The notes beneath the pieces were generated by a model. The model was not told where the DNA came from, did not search any database, and saw only the letters and a list, made by a program, of their open reading frames with translations. From positions 1-62,015 of the forward strand of contig JAJQCV010000112.1 in NCBI GenBank assembly GCA_021202525.1: a stretch of 62,015 nucleotides of DNA, in the 5' to 3' direction. This document shows, piece after piece, positions 1-8,685 of the stretch (its first letter is position 1; every line of letters starts with the position of its first letter). Position numbers and translations under genes: made by a program. The DNA is from Akkermansiaceae bacterium (lineage in GTDB: Bacteria > Verrucomicrobiota > Verrucomicrobiia > Verrucomicrobiales > Akkermansiaceae).

Positions 1-98
1 AGTATCTGGAAAGCAACATTCGGGGAAAGATGATGACTGCGGACATTCCTGAAAATGCCGTCTTCTGCCTGCCGCCCTGTGCAGAGCTCTTATCGTGA

Positions 99-636
99 CG
101 GGAATCAAAGAGGCGCCATAGCCGGCATGAATCTAAAAGGCCGGATATTCCTTTTACAAGGAAACAGGGAAGACCAGTCCTGGGTTATTTCAAGATTCAT
201 GATTGCCTGTACGCATGGGAAGGTTCGAATGTTCTTTACGATACCCACGTTGACGGTAAAGGGCGCCAAGGAGCTTACAATCTTCATTCCGAATGGTATG
301 AGTATAAAAGTAAGGTGGCACCCCAAATTGACCGGGACAGGCTGCTTCTAATTCATGGAATAGGCGAGCCTGTGGATGTTAAACGTTACCATCAGTATAA
401 GGATGAAAGAAGAAAACAGTATGGTTCTTATTTCCATGCATTATCAACTATATTGATGTCCAGAAGTGATAAAGATCTTCCTCCCATACCCGCAAAGTAT
501 CAATTTCAACTCTGAAAAAGAAACATATATTGTCATGGGAATTATGGCCGCATGCGCCATTGCCGCGGTAATTCTCTTGATGAGTTTTATCTGTGAACCT
601 GTAAGCGTTGCACTAAATGTTTTTATCAATTTGTGA
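99..636 (+). pseudogene. Frameshifted 3' remnant of an unrecognised protein ending in a membrane segment
   Basis: From base 99, just after a stop at 96-98, one frame stays open to a TGA at 513-515 and reads like real protein (short stretches GYFKIHDCLYAWEG and NLHSEWYEYKSKV). There is no start codon near its beginning; only a GTG at 315 is available. The neighbouring frame takes over across about 475-636 and adds a tail with one hydrophobic span (GIMAACAIAAVILL) ending at TGA 634-636. The simplest reading is a decayed gene with an eroded 5' end and a frameshift near 480-515. The family is not recognised. Confidence is low because only codon-like appearance supports it. Confidence 0.33.
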
Positions 637-1086
637 GGGGAAATCAGCTTTTGATTTTTTGACGGGAATGTGCATTGTCTTCTTTGCTCTCTTGTTTCCT
701 TTTCGGTCAGACGGTTGTTTTTGAAGGGGCCTTTCAACATGAACCGGGTGCAATGAGTAGAGTTCGCAGTTTGGAAAGGTGATGTTTTCAAGCCTTTTTC
801 ATCATCAGGGACATCCTCATGGCCTTTTAGAGGCAATAGTCCTTGACCCAAGTTTATAATTGTCTTAGTAAAAGATAGTTGTTTTTGTTTTCTAACTGGT
901 TGTTTCTCTTTTATAATTTTCCCCTGTCATCTTCAAACCCACTCCATTCAACTTGAATCCTACCTGTTCCGCTATCTACTCCCTGAATTTGGTCATCCCG
1001 CATGCTTACGAAGAAACCGGCATAATACTGTTGTGTCCGACGCGGAATTTCCGGGAAGATAAAAATAGTCAACCTTTTGCCGAACG
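637..1086. other. Intergenic region, no gene recognised
   Basis: This is 450 bases without a convincing gene. A 135-codon minus-strand frame (444-851) crosses its left half but looks non-coding. The right half is AT-rich and holds one candidate promoter (843-871) for the secreted-protein gene at 1087. I see no RNA gene, repeat or strong terminator. Confidence 0.5.
843..871 (+). promoter_or_regulatory. Candidate sigma-70 type promoter upstream of the 1087 gene
   Basis: TTGACC at 843-848, a 17-base spacer, then TAGTAA at 866-871. The layout matches the promoter at 8686-8714 (TTGACT, 17, TAGTAT). It would leave a leader of about 210 bases before the gene at 1087, which is long, so the assignment is tentative. 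Confidence 0.33.
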
Positions 1087-1926
1087 ATGAAAAGAAATTG
1101 GAAATTTATCTTTCTTGCCTCTGTATCAGCCGTCTTTTTTACAGGGGCAATGGCTTCTCCCGTACAGGAGAAGGCGGTTTCTCCATCTGATTGGTGGGAA
1201 CTTCTGAAAGCTCCCTCGGTTCTCAGGCCTGTCGGGCGGGAGGCGCAACGAATGACGGACATGTTGTCTGAAATTACCCGGTTGGAAGAAGAGGACCTGA
1301 TCTGGCTGCAGGTGCCTGAGGATGTCTGCGACGGAGGAATAAGGCTGTGGGCGATCAACAGGGAGAATGTCTTGAAGGCGGCCCAACCTGTTTACTTTCC
1401 CGAAGTTTACAGGTTTTTCACTCAGTATGGGGAGAGCCCGCCTTTCAAGAATCTTGATCCCAGGGTGTTGAATTCATGGAGGGGGATGGAATTCCGCCAG
1501 GTTCCTTTGGAGAGTGAGCTGAGTGCGGTTGTTGAGTCGTTGTACAAGGCACTTGGCCGGTATTATGATCAACCCGGCCTTGACGTTTCATGGAGCATAT
1601 GCGCTACGTGCAATCCGCAATATGACAATGAGATGATGGGGCAGGATGTCCTTGTGGCGGCCGGCAGGCTTGGAGGGGAATTCCACGGATTCAGTACCGG
1701 CATGTGCAGTATGACCGTTGTCCAGGCGTGGGAGTATTTATGCCTGCTGCTGCATGACTCAGCTCTTTTTGGAGTGCTGGGCCGGGATGAACAATTATGG
1801 CTGGCGATGCAGGGGGAAAGGCTGCTGGATCTGATTGAGCGGATTGAGAAGGACCCGAAGCCGGAAAAATGGAAGGGTGTTGTGGAGAAGGAAACTTTCG
1901 GAATGGAATATCTGACATTGCCGTGA
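1087..1926 (+). CDS. Secreted protein of unknown function (N-terminal part of an interrupted gene)
   Basis: 279 residues. An N-terminal signal peptide is clear: basic MKRN, then a hydrophobic stretch with a likely cut after GAMA. The mature part is acidic and Trp-rich (DWWELL, EDLIWLQV) and has a CATC pair near residue 173. No family is recognised. The TGA at 1924-1926 is followed, in the same frame, by 21 open codons and then the next listed gene, so the two probably form one 502-residue protein split by a nonsense codon. Both halves are orphan sequences to me. Confidence 0.7.
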   Translation: MKRNWKFIFLASVSAVFFTGAMASPVQEKAVSPSDWWELLKAPSVLRPVGREAQRMTDMLSEITRLEEEDLIWLQVPEDVCDGGIRLWAINRENVLKAAQPVYFPEVYRFFTQYGESPPFKNLDPRVLNSWRGMEFRQVPLESELSAVVESLYKALGRYYDQPGLDVSWSICATCNPQYDNEMMGQDVLVAAGRLGGEFHGFSTGMCSMTVVQAWEYLCLLLHDSALFGVLGRDEQLWLAMQGERLLDLIERIEKDPKPEKWKGVVEKETFGMEYLTLP

Positions 1927-1989
1927 ATTCTGAAAAATGAGGATATCTGGGCTCTGCTGTTTCCAGAAGGCGGAAGCGGGCTGAGCAGG

Positions 1990-2595
1990 ATGTGGGTGGA
2001 GGAGAGAAAGCCGGCGAAAGGAGGGAACGGCCGGATGACGGTGGATGCCCAGGGCATCAACATCACGCGGGCCGGAGCCGATTTTGCTTCCGTGAATTGG
2101 AAGGTCTCCGGAGGAGAGGAGAGTACGAGTGCGCCGCATCTTGCCTATGTTTTTTTGTGCAATATGTTGCCGGAAAAAAGCTGGGAAGAGTCTGTGGCGG
2201 ATTATAACAGGATGAGGAGAAAGAAAGGATGGAAAGGGATGGATGCAGAGGCTGTCGCCGTCATGGTATTCCGGCTGGGGTATATCAGCAGGGCCCGGAT
2301 CAAGTTGCCCGAAGAGGAATGGAAGAGCCTGGCAACGAAGAAGGATGCCTGGGCATTGCGCTGGCCCGGGCCGGGCAAGGGAAGGGAAGCCAAAGCTTTT
2401 GCGGAGCAGTGGAAGAACGGGTACGGGGATTTCATTCGCCTTTCAGCATCCTCTTCCTGGTGGAATGCGAATCGGGTAGATTCCGATTTGGAAGAGGTCC
2501 TGTATTATTTTATGAAGCTGGGTAAAAACCGGGGGATGGAGAGCAGAGTAGGAAAGGATAAGAAAAAAAGGGTTATGGAGATTTTGAAAAAATGA
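1990..2595 (+). CDS. Protein of unknown function, likely C-terminal part of the gene starting at 1087
   Basis: 201 residues from the first ATG, with no signal peptide and no recognised domain. It is basic and Trp-rich and ends in a lysine-rich tail. It lies in the same frame as the preceding gene. The 63 bases between them hold only the single TGA and otherwise read as protein (for example NEDIWALLFPEGG). There is no ribosome-binding site before the ATG at 1990, which argues against an independent gene. If the TGA is real, this half is probably untranslated. Confidence 0.55.
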   Translation: MWVEERKPAKGGNGRMTVDAQGINITRAGADFASVNWKVSGGEESTSAPHLAYVFLCNMLPEKSWEESVADYNRMRRKKGWKGMDAEAVAVMVFRLGYISRARIKLPEEEWKSLATKKDAWALRWPGPGKGREAKAFAEQWKNGYGDFIRLSASSSWWNANRVDSDLEEVLYYFMKLGKNRGMESRVGKDKKKRVMEILKK

Positions 2596-2641
2596 AGTTG
2601 AAAGAAAATTGGATGAATATCGGGAATGGGCATGTGAATAG

Positions 2642-3361
2642 ATGCCGCATCTGAAGAGCATGCAGCCTTTTAAAATCAGGATGATTCTGCCGTATATACC
2701 TCCTGTTTTATGCGCCGTTGCGGCATGCCACGGAGAAGCTGTGGCCCGTGATCAAGAGGATGTGACAAGGAACGGTATTCTTGTATTGCAGGCATGCACG
2801 GATGAGAAGACTACGGCGGAGCATTCCAGGGAAATTTCCCTGATATTCAAAGGTGTTCTGCTTAATGAAACGATCCAGGCCTTGTTCAAGGCCGACAGGA
2901 ATCATTTATACCATGCCGTTCTCTTGGCTGAGGTGGAAAGAATGAATCATCATGAATGGTTCGGTCTTCCCTCCATGCAGGATTATTCTAAAAAGATACG
3001 GAATGATCGTTTTCCGCTGACGGCAGCCATGGATCCCAATGCCGTCTTTGTTATCAGGGAGGTAATTATTAAAGAAGTGGGGAATCTGCAAGGCCGGAAC
3101 CCCCAGGCGAATATACCCGGCTTGATTTCAGATCTGGTTGAGTTTTATAAGGTTTTTGATCCGGAACTGTATGTAAAGGTGATGGAGTTTGAGGATAACA
3201 GCCTGATTCGCAGTTTTCATATTCTTAAGAATATTGATTTTCAAGCTCTTGGCGCCGATCCTCTTGCCGTGACAACCATTCGGCATTTGGTGGATGAAGT
3301 TTTCTGGAAGTATTCCCTGTGGCAGGAGAGAATACGGCAGTTTCAACGTGAAAAGAAATAA
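2642..3361 (+). CDS. Putative exported protein of unknown function
   Basis: 239 residues. The N-terminus is hydrophobic (MILPYIPPVLCAVAAC around residues 14-29), suggesting a signal peptide or lipoprotein signal. Translation could also begin at ATG 2660 (MQPFKIRM), which gives a more typical signal length. The mature part is mostly helical and charged, with no motif I recognise. It follows the interrupted secreted-protein gene on the same strand after 46 bases, so the three reading frames from 1087 may be one transcription unit of export-linked orphans. Confidence 0.6.
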   Translation: MPHLKSMQPFKIRMILPYIPPVLCAVAACHGEAVARDQEDVTRNGILVLQACTDEKTTAEHSREISLIFKGVLLNETIQALFKADRNHLYHAVLLAEVERMNHHEWFGLPSMQDYSKKIRNDRFPLTAAMDPNAVFVIREVIIKEVGNLQGRNPQANIPGLISDLVEFYKVFDPELYVKVMEFEDNSLIRSFHILKNIDFQALGADPLAVTTIRHLVDEVFWKYSLWQERIRQFQREKK

Positions 3362-3443
3362 ACCGGTTGTCTTGTTCCCGATGCAGCCGTGCATGTGGTG
3401 AATTTACAGGAGGGAAATGGCCTTTTATGGTCCCTGGCCGAGC

Positions 3444-3959
3444 TTACTCGTTCTCATAAGGTTCCAAAGAAAGTTGCCCCAGCGTTTCCGGGCGGTTTTT
3501 CAGCGCCAGGCGCTTGAGGTGTTTGGCGAAGACGGGGCGGCGATGGTATTTGGCAACGATTTCCCCCGTTGTTTTCAGACGAAGAATGTATTTGTACGTG
3601 GTGACGCGGATGGCGTCCTGTCTGGCCGCGGCGCGCGGAACGGCTCCTATTTCCCGGCAGATGCGTTTCCACAACGGGCCATGGGTCCGTTCCCCATGGC
3701 GTACCCACGCCAGGGCATGGGCTATTTCATGCAGGACGGTGTCCCGGATTTCATGCGGCGCCTCCAGGTTGGCACGGACGAAATGGATGGAAAGAGTAAT
3801 GCTTTTTTCCTGAAGACGGCATACGCCCAGTCTTCTCCGGGCCCGGTCCCAGCCGAACTGCCAGTCATGCAGCCCGTGTTCATCCAGTTTCAGCCGGGCA
3901 TAGGATTCTATCTCCCGGAAACAGGATGGTCCGCCGGCTTGTTCATTCCCCATGGTCAT
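3444..3959 (-). CDS. SprT-like zinc metalloprotease-fold protein
   Basis: 171 residues. The zinc-binding HEIAH motif is at residues 77-81 and a third histidine follows in THGPLWK (about 93), the pattern of the SprT-like domain also found in Spartan. The C-terminal Cys-rich zinc ribbon of some family members is absent. SprT-like proteins are metalloproteases or putative metalloproteases; the bacterial role is poorly known. It probably acts in the cytosol, as no signal peptide is visible. It is divergent from the acyltransferase gene to its right. A plus-strand frame over the same bases is rejected because the HEIAH signature is clear. Confidence 0.82.
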   Translation of the reverse strand: MTMGNEQAGGPSCFREIESYARLKLDEHGLHDWQFGWDRARRRLGVCRLQEKSITLSIHFVRANLEAPHEIRDTVLHEIAHALAWVRHGERTHGPLWKRICREIGAVPRAAARQDAIRVTTYKYILRLKTTGEIVAKYHRRPVFAKHLKRLALKNRPETLGQLSLEPYENE

Positions 3960-4120
3960 GTGTGATTTATTGTACCACGTTTGTTTCCGGAAAGGATACG
4001 CGCAAGGAGATCATGACGGAGTTGGTTGGCTTCCGCGGAAAACGGGAAAAGAGAAAGCCGTTTTTTCTTTCCGGAAGAGGGAAAGATTGGACGCCTGATT
4101 TCCGTATTGGGAATATTGCC

Positions 4121-5242
4121 ATGGATTCAGCACCTGATACCCGGCCGCGAAGGATCGCCGCCATTGATGCGCTGCGAGGTTTCGACATGTTTTTTTTAAC
4201 CGGGGGACTGGCTCTTGTCGTCGCCGGCATCAACCTGTTTTATGAGAAGAGCCCCGCATGGCTGCTGAAACATGCCGCGCACGTCCAGTGGGAGGGGTTT
4301 GCGGCCTGGGACTTGGTGATGCCGCTTTTCCTGTTCATTGTGGGTACGGCCATGCCGTTTTCCTTTGGCCGGCGCATCGGTTCGGAACCCGTATGGAAGA
4401 TTTATTTCAAGGTGGTCAAGCGGGTGGTGGTGCTGTTTTTGCTGGGAATGGTGGTGCAGGGCAACCTGCTGAGTTTTGAGCCGGACAAGATGTCCCTGTA
4501 CTGCAATACTCTTCAGGCCATTGCTTCAGGCTATCTGATTGCGGCCATTTGCCTGCTTAATTTGTCCATACGCTGGCAGGTGGCGGCCACGGCCATTCTG
4601 CTGGCCGCCTACTGGCTGGTGATGAAGTTTGTTCCTTTCTCCGATCCTGCCGTTGGATCGTGTGCGGCGGGAGTGCTGGAACCCGACAGGAATGTAGCCC
4701 TGCTTGTGGACAAATACCTGATGGGCTCCTGGCAGGACGGCACGAATTACGCATGGATTCTGGGGCAGTTCGGTTTTGGGGCCATGACCATGCTCGGATT
4801 GCTGGGCGGCCAGATTTTAAAGCGCGTCCAGGGGCACGGGAAGAAGCTGCTCTGGCTGGCTTCCGCCGGGCTGGGCTGCCTGGCGCTGGGGTATTTCTGG
4901 AGCCTTGATTTCCCCATGATCAAGAAGTTGTTCACCAGTTCCATGGTTTTGTGGGCCGCCGGCTGGTGTTATCTGCTTCTGGCTCTGTTTTACGTGCTGA
5001 CGGATGTTCTGAGGCTTAACTGGCTGACGTTCTTTTTCTCCGTTATAGGGAGCAATGCCATTTTCGTGTACATGTGGACGGAGGTGTGCCCGCCCACGCG
5101 CAATTTTTCACGCGTGCTTTTTACCGGATTCAGCGAGTGTTTCGGCGACGGGCGGCAGTTCGTTTTTTATTTGTGCAATTACGCCCTGATCTGGGGCGTT
5201 CTGTATTATCTGTACAAAAACCGGACGTTCATCAAGGTATAG
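4121..5242 (+). CDS. HGSNAT/DUF5009-family transmembrane acyltransferase
   Basis: About 373 residues with roughly ten membrane spans. The family hallmark IDALRGFDMFF sits directly before the first span, and a second conserved patch reads WDLVMPLFLFIVG. Human HGSNAT, the distant relative, moves acetyl groups across a membrane to terminal glucosamine; bacterial members are largely uncharacterised, so the substrate here is unknown. The frame is open further upstream. ATG 4013 has AAGGAG just 3 bases before it and is a real alternative start that would add a basic 36-residue tail. I chose 4121 because the family normally begins shortly before the IDALRG motif. Confidence 0.8.
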   Translation: MDSAPDTRPRRIAAIDALRGFDMFFLTGGLALVVAGINLFYEKSPAWLLKHAAHVQWEGFAAWDLVMPLFLFIVGTAMPFSFGRRIGSEPVWKIYFKVVKRVVVLFLLGMVVQGNLLSFEPDKMSLYCNTLQAIASGYLIAAICLLNLSIRWQVAATAILLAAYWLVMKFVPFSDPAVGSCAAGVLEPDRNVALLVDKYLMGSWQDGTNYAWILGQFGFGAMTMLGLLGGQILKRVQGHGKKLLWLASAGLGCLALGYFWSLDFPMIKKLFTSSMVLWAAGWCYLLLALFYVLTDVLRLNWLTFFFSVIGSNAIFVYMWTEVCPPTRNFSRVLFTGFSECFGDGRQFVFYLCNYALIWGVLYYLYKNRTFIKV

Positions 5243-5354
5243 GCTTGTTTTCAGTCCTTCATCCATAGTAGGGTCTGCTTCATGCGGATGGAGCCGTCCG
5301 CCCCGGGTCGACATGCCCGCATGGGCGGCCTGCCTGCAGGTTTCTTTTGGAGCC

Positions 5355-6497
5355 ATGAATATTCCTTTCAACCAACCTCATGAGCACGGTCCCGAGCTGG
5401 ATTATATCCGGGATGCCATTCATTGCGCCCATTTGTCCGGAGACGGCAAATACACCCGGAAGTGCCATGAATTACTCGTAGAGCGTACAGGCGCCAAAAA
5501 AGCTCTTCTCGTCCATTCCGGAACCGCGGCCCTGGAAATGGCCGCACTGCTGATTGACTGCAGGCCCGGAGACGAGATCATCATGCCTTCCTATACGTTT
5601 GTGTCCACCGCAAACGCCTTCGTTCTGCGCGGCGCAGTGCCGGTGTTCGTGGATATCAGGCCGGATACCCAGAATATTGACGAGACGCTGATTGAAGCGG
5701 CCATTACGGAGCGGACGCGGGCCATTTGCGTGGTTCACTACGCGGGCGTGGCGTGCGAGATGGATACCATCATGGATATCGCCCGCAGGCATCATCTGTA
5801 TGTGATTGAAGATGCGGCCCAGGGCGTGGGCTCCTCCTACAAGGGGCGCAAGCTGGGGTCTATCGGTCATCTGGGGTGCTACAGTTTCCACGAGACCAAA
5901 AACGTCATTTGCGGCGAGGGGGGAGCCCTGCTGGTGAATGATCCCGCATTCATGGAGCGGGCGGAGATTATCCGGGAGAAGGGAACGAACCGTTCCAAGT
6001 TTTTCCGGGGACAGGTGGACAAGTACACCTGGGTGGACGTAGGGTCCTCCTATCTTCCCGGAGAGATGACGGCCGCCTATCTGTATGCCCAGCTGGAACA
6101 TGGGAAGGAGATCAATGGAGAGCGGCGGAAATGGTGGAACATGTACCATCAGGCCCTGGAGCCGCTGGAGAAGGCCGGTGTGCTGAAACGCCCCTGCATT
6201 CCGGCGGATTGCGTGCATAACGCCCATATGTATTACGTTCTCCTCAATTCCCTGGAGGAGCGCGCCAGCCTGATCGGCAAACTGGCGGAAGAGGGTATCA
6301 AGGCCGTGTTTCATTATATTCCGCTTCATTCCGCTCCTGCAGGCGTGAAATTCGGGCGTACCGCCGGCAGCATGGACTGCACGGACCGCACCAGCGATAC
6401 CCTGCTCAGGCTGCCCTTGTATTATGATTTGGGCGCGGAGGGTTGCCGCCGCGCGCTGAAAGCCGGTTTTGGCGTGGAAGGAGCGCCGGAGTCATGA
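5355..6497 (+). CDS. wecE: dTDP-4-amino-4,6-dideoxygalactose transaminase (WecE/RffA type)
   Basis: 380 residues; PLP-dependent DegT/DnrJ/EryC1 fold. Similarity to enterobacterial WecE runs the whole length: PGDEIIMPSYTFVSTANAF, HYAGVACEMDTIM, REKGTNRS and FFRGQVDKYTW are all family landmarks. The Schiff-base lysine is in SFHETKN. Known WecE converts dTDP-4-keto-6-deoxyglucose to dTDP-Fuc4N. ATG 5355 was chosen because it starts MNIPFNQP, like WecE, and has GGAG just upstream. It is the first gene of the envelope-sugar cassette and overlaps the next by ATGA. No dTDP-glucose synthesis genes are in the window. Confidence 0.93.
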   Translation: MNIPFNQPHEHGPELDYIRDAIHCAHLSGDGKYTRKCHELLVERTGAKKALLVHSGTAALEMAALLIDCRPGDEIIMPSYTFVSTANAFVLRGAVPVFVDIRPDTQNIDETLIEAAITERTRAICVVHYAGVACEMDTIMDIARRHHLYVIEDAAQGVGSSYKGRKLGSIGHLGCYSFHETKNVICGEGGALLVNDPAFMERAEIIREKGTNRSKFFRGQVDKYTWVDVGSSYLPGEMTAAYLYAQLEHGKEINGERRKWWNMYHQALEPLEKAGVLKRPCIPADCVHNAHMYYVLLNSLEERASLIGKLAEEGIKAVFHYIPLHSAPAGVKFGRTAGSMDCTDRTSDTLLRLPLYYDLGAEGCRRALKAGFGVEGAPES

Positions 6498-6991
6498 AGC
6501 TGCGCCTGGTCAACGTGTCCGACGTGGACGAAGCCATGCGCGCACAACTCCGTGCATGGCGCAATTCCGATGCGGTCAGCCCTTTTTTTCTGCTGGACCA
6601 GGTAACGGAAGAACAGCACCGTGCATGGCTGGAGAAAAACGTCCGCGGGGAGAATGCCTGCGCCTGCGTGATTTATGCGGACCAGGTTCCGCTCGGGTTG
6701 GTGTATCTGCCGTGGTTTGACCGGGAATCCCGTCAGGGCGAGATCGGTATTTATATTTATAACCGGGATTTTCAGGAATTGCGGCCCGCTTCCTTTGCCT
6801 ATGAAGGGATGATGGATATTGCCGCAGAGAACCTTGGTTTGAAACGCCTGTGCGCCCGAATTCTGGAGGATAACGCCAAGTCCATCCATTTTCATGAGCG
6901 TATGGGGTTTGAGTTTTCCCCGGAAGATACGGGGGAATGCGTCAAGAATGGGGAAAGAAAACGTGTTCTGATGTACGTGAAAGATTTATGA
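6494..6991 (+). CDS. GNAT-family N-acetyltransferase, probable sugar-amine acetylase
   Basis: 165 residues; one GNAT domain (RimJ-like region with RAWRNSD near the N-terminus and CARILEDNAKSIHFHERMGF near the C-terminus). The start overlaps the wecE stop as ATGA, and its own stop overlaps the next start the same way, so it is translationally coupled in the cassette. In enterobacteria WecD acetylates dTDP-Fuc4N right beside WecE, and that is the inferred role here. WecD is longer (about 220 residues), so this may be an analogue rather than an orthologue. A protein or other amine substrate is not excluded. Confidence 0.8.
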   Translation: MKLRLVNVSDVDEAMRAQLRAWRNSDAVSPFFLLDQVTEEQHRAWLEKNVRGENACACVIYADQVPLGLVYLPWFDRESRQGEIGIYIYNRDFQELRPASFAYEGMMDIAAENLGLKRLCARILEDNAKSIHFHERMGFEFSPEDTGECVKNGERKRVLMYVKDL

Positions 6992-7926
6992 CTGACCCGC
7001 AGATTCAATTGTCCATTGCGGCTACCGTGTACTGCACGGGGGGGTATTTGGCGGAGTTCTGCTTCCGCTGTTTTTCCGCCGCCCGTGCGGCCGGTTACGA
7101 TCCGGACCGGACGGAAGTGGTGCTGGTGAACGATGGGTGTCCCAGAGACGGTCTGGAACGGGCTCTGGCGGAGCGGGAGAAGGACCGGAGGGTGCGCGTG
7201 GTGGATTTGTCCCGCAATTTCGGGCATCATCTGGCCATGTACGTGGCCTGTGAGGAAGCCCGCGGGGAAAGGGTATTCCTGATTGACAGCGATCTGGAGG
7301 AGTCGCCCGAATGGCTGGAGGATTTTTCCAGGAAGATGGACGATACGGGGGCGGATGTGGTGTATGGCGTGCAGGAGAGAAGGAAGGGGGGCTTTTTTGA
7401 AGCCGTGTCCGGCGAGTTGTTTTATACCCTGTTCAACCTGCTTTCCGACCAGCAGATCACGAAGAATATGGTGACGGCGCGCCTGATGAGTGCGCAGTTT
7501 GTGCGTGAGATGCTGAAGTTCCAGGACAGGGAGCCCTTCTTTTTCGGCCTGTGCGTTGCCACCGGATTCCGGCAGGTGCCGTGCACGGTGAAGAAGGCTT
7601 CCTCCTCCCCTACGACTTATACGTTCCGCAAGAAGATGACGCTGGCGGTGAATTCCGTGGTCTCCTACAGTGCCAAGCCCCTGGTGTATATTTCCTATTT
7701 CGGGCTGGTGGTGACTTTGGTCGCCATGCTGTATGTCGCATGGATTCTGGGGCGGCAGCTCCTGTACAACGTGGCGCCGACGGGCTGGGCGTCTTCCGTG
7801 GCCTCCGTCTGGCTGGTCGGCGGCTTTATTCTGATGAGCCTGGGCGTCATCGGCATCTATATTTCCAAAATTTACAAGGAAACCAAACACAGGCCTTCCG
7901 TGATCGTGGCCCGGCGTTACGAGTAA
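6988..7926 (+). CDS. Family 2 glycosyltransferase, polyprenyl-phosphate sugar transferase type (ArnC/DPM1-like)
   Basis: 312 residues. An N-terminal GT-A domain shows LVNDGCPRDG and RNFGHHLA, then the DxD-like DSDLEE. Two C-terminal membrane spans follow (about 230-250 and 265-290). This layout is typical of enzymes that move a nucleotide sugar onto undecaprenyl phosphate at the inner cytoplasmic face, such as ArnC. The start at 6988 overlaps the upstream stop (ATGA). In context it would load the N-acetylated amino-deoxy sugar onto the lipid carrier. Donor and acceptor are inferred. Confidence 0.87.
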   Translation: MTDPQIQLSIAATVYCTGGYLAEFCFRCFSAARAAGYDPDRTEVVLVNDGCPRDGLERALAEREKDRRVRVVDLSRNFGHHLAMYVACEEARGERVFLIDSDLEESPEWLEDFSRKMDDTGADVVYGVQERRKGGFFEAVSGELFYTLFNLLSDQQITKNMVTARLMSAQFVREMLKFQDREPFFFGLCVATGFRQVPCTVKKASSSPTTYTFRKKMTLAVNSVVSYSAKPLVYISYFGLVVTLVAMLYVAWILGRQLLYNVAPTGWASSVASVWLVGGFILMSLGVIGIYISKIYKETKHRPSVIVARRYE

Positions 7927-7956
7927 CTTTCCGGACGTTTCCTTTTTCTTTCTTCC

Positions 7957-8292
7957 ATGATTAATTATCTGGTTTTACATCTTCTTTTCATCGTCTATGC
8001 GCTCAATACGATGCTGGGGCGCATGGCCGCGCCCTATGGCTGGACGGATTGGCACAGATATGCCCTGCTGTGCGGCGTGCTGCTGCTGCTGGGCGTTTAT
8101 GCGGCAGGCTGGCAGGTCATGCTGAAGAGGTTTAACCTGGGTGTGGCTTACGCCAACCGCTCTGCGGTTGTGATCTGGGGCATTCTGCTGGCATGGCTGT
8201 GTCTGGGGGAAGCCCTTTCCTGGACGCTGGCTCTGGGCGCGGCCATGATTATCGGCGGAATTATTCTGGTATCCACGGAGGAGGCGCCATGA
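7957..8292 (+). CDS. Small four-span EamA/SMR-like membrane protein, first half of a putative flippase pair
   Basis: 111 residues with four hydrophobic spans, the size and topology of SMR-type half-transporters such as ArnE/ArnF. The region GVAYANRSAVVIWGILLAWLCLGE resembles the conserved third span of that superfamily. It follows the glycosyltransferase after 30 bases and overlaps the next small transporter by ATGA. The adjacent second half strongly suggests a heterodimer that flips the lipid-linked sugar across the inner membrane. This function is inferred from position and size. Confidence 0.8.
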   Translation: MINYLVLHLLFIVYALNTMLGRMAAPYGWTDWHRYALLCGVLLLLGVYAAGWQVMLKRFNLGVAYANRSAVVIWGILLAWLCLGEALSWTLALGAAMIIGGIILVSTEEAP

Positions 8293-8633
8293 ACGAGGGA
8301 TTTTACATCGGCCTGACCCTGTTTTCCGTTTTTCTGGCGTCCTGTTCCCAGGTGATTTTAAAGAAGTCCGCCATGAATGACCGGCTGTCCGGCCTTTCCT
8401 ATTTCGTGAACCGGGCTACCGTCACTGCGTATGCCATTTTCTTCGGCTGCTGTTTGCTCACGTTTTACTGCCTTTCCCATTTGCCGATGGTTACGGTGAA
8501 CGTCCTGGAGTGTTCCGCCTACGTGTATATTCTTTTTTTTGACCGCTTTTTTTTCGGAAAGCCGGTGACGCTGCGCAAAGTGGCCGGAAACCTGTTGATC
8601 ATTACCGGCATTATTGTCTGCCTGAACCGTTGA
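8289..8633 (+). CDS. Small four-span EamA/SMR-like membrane protein, second half of a putative flippase pair
   Basis: 114 residues with four spans. It starts at ATG 8289, inside the stop of its partner. The N-terminal region with SQVILKKSAM resembles the ArnF/SMR first helix and loop, and the last span ends in IIVCLNR. It is not a copy of the preceding protein, so the pair is likely heterodimeric. ArnE/ArnF flip undecaprenyl-phosphate L-Ara4N; the cargo here would be whatever the neighbouring sugar enzymes make. The transcription unit may end here, because a separate promoter precedes the next gene. Confidence 0.8.
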   Translation: MNEGFYIGLTLFSVFLASCSQVILKKSAMNDRLSGLSYFVNRATVTAYAIFFGCCLLTFYCLSHLPMVTVNVLECSAYVYILFFDRFFFGKPVTLRKVAGNLLIITGIIVCLNR

Positions 8634-8685
8634 AGCGCGGCGGATATTCCTGGCGGGAAGGCCGGGGACGAAACGGATACGGCTC

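Noticed and set aside
444-851. A 135-codon minus-strand frame
   Set aside because: Composition is not protein-like and it overlaps the better-supported remnant on the plus strand.
3417-3965. A plus-strand frame with a good purine-rich ribosome-binding site (AGGAGG-like) at 3408-3414
   Set aside because: The overlapping minus-strand gene carries the SprT HEIAH signature, which settles the strand.
7038-7044. A seven-G run in the GT2 gene as another frameshift
   Set aside because: The reading frame continues correctly through it (TGGYLAEF); likewise the C7 run in coaC near 41072.
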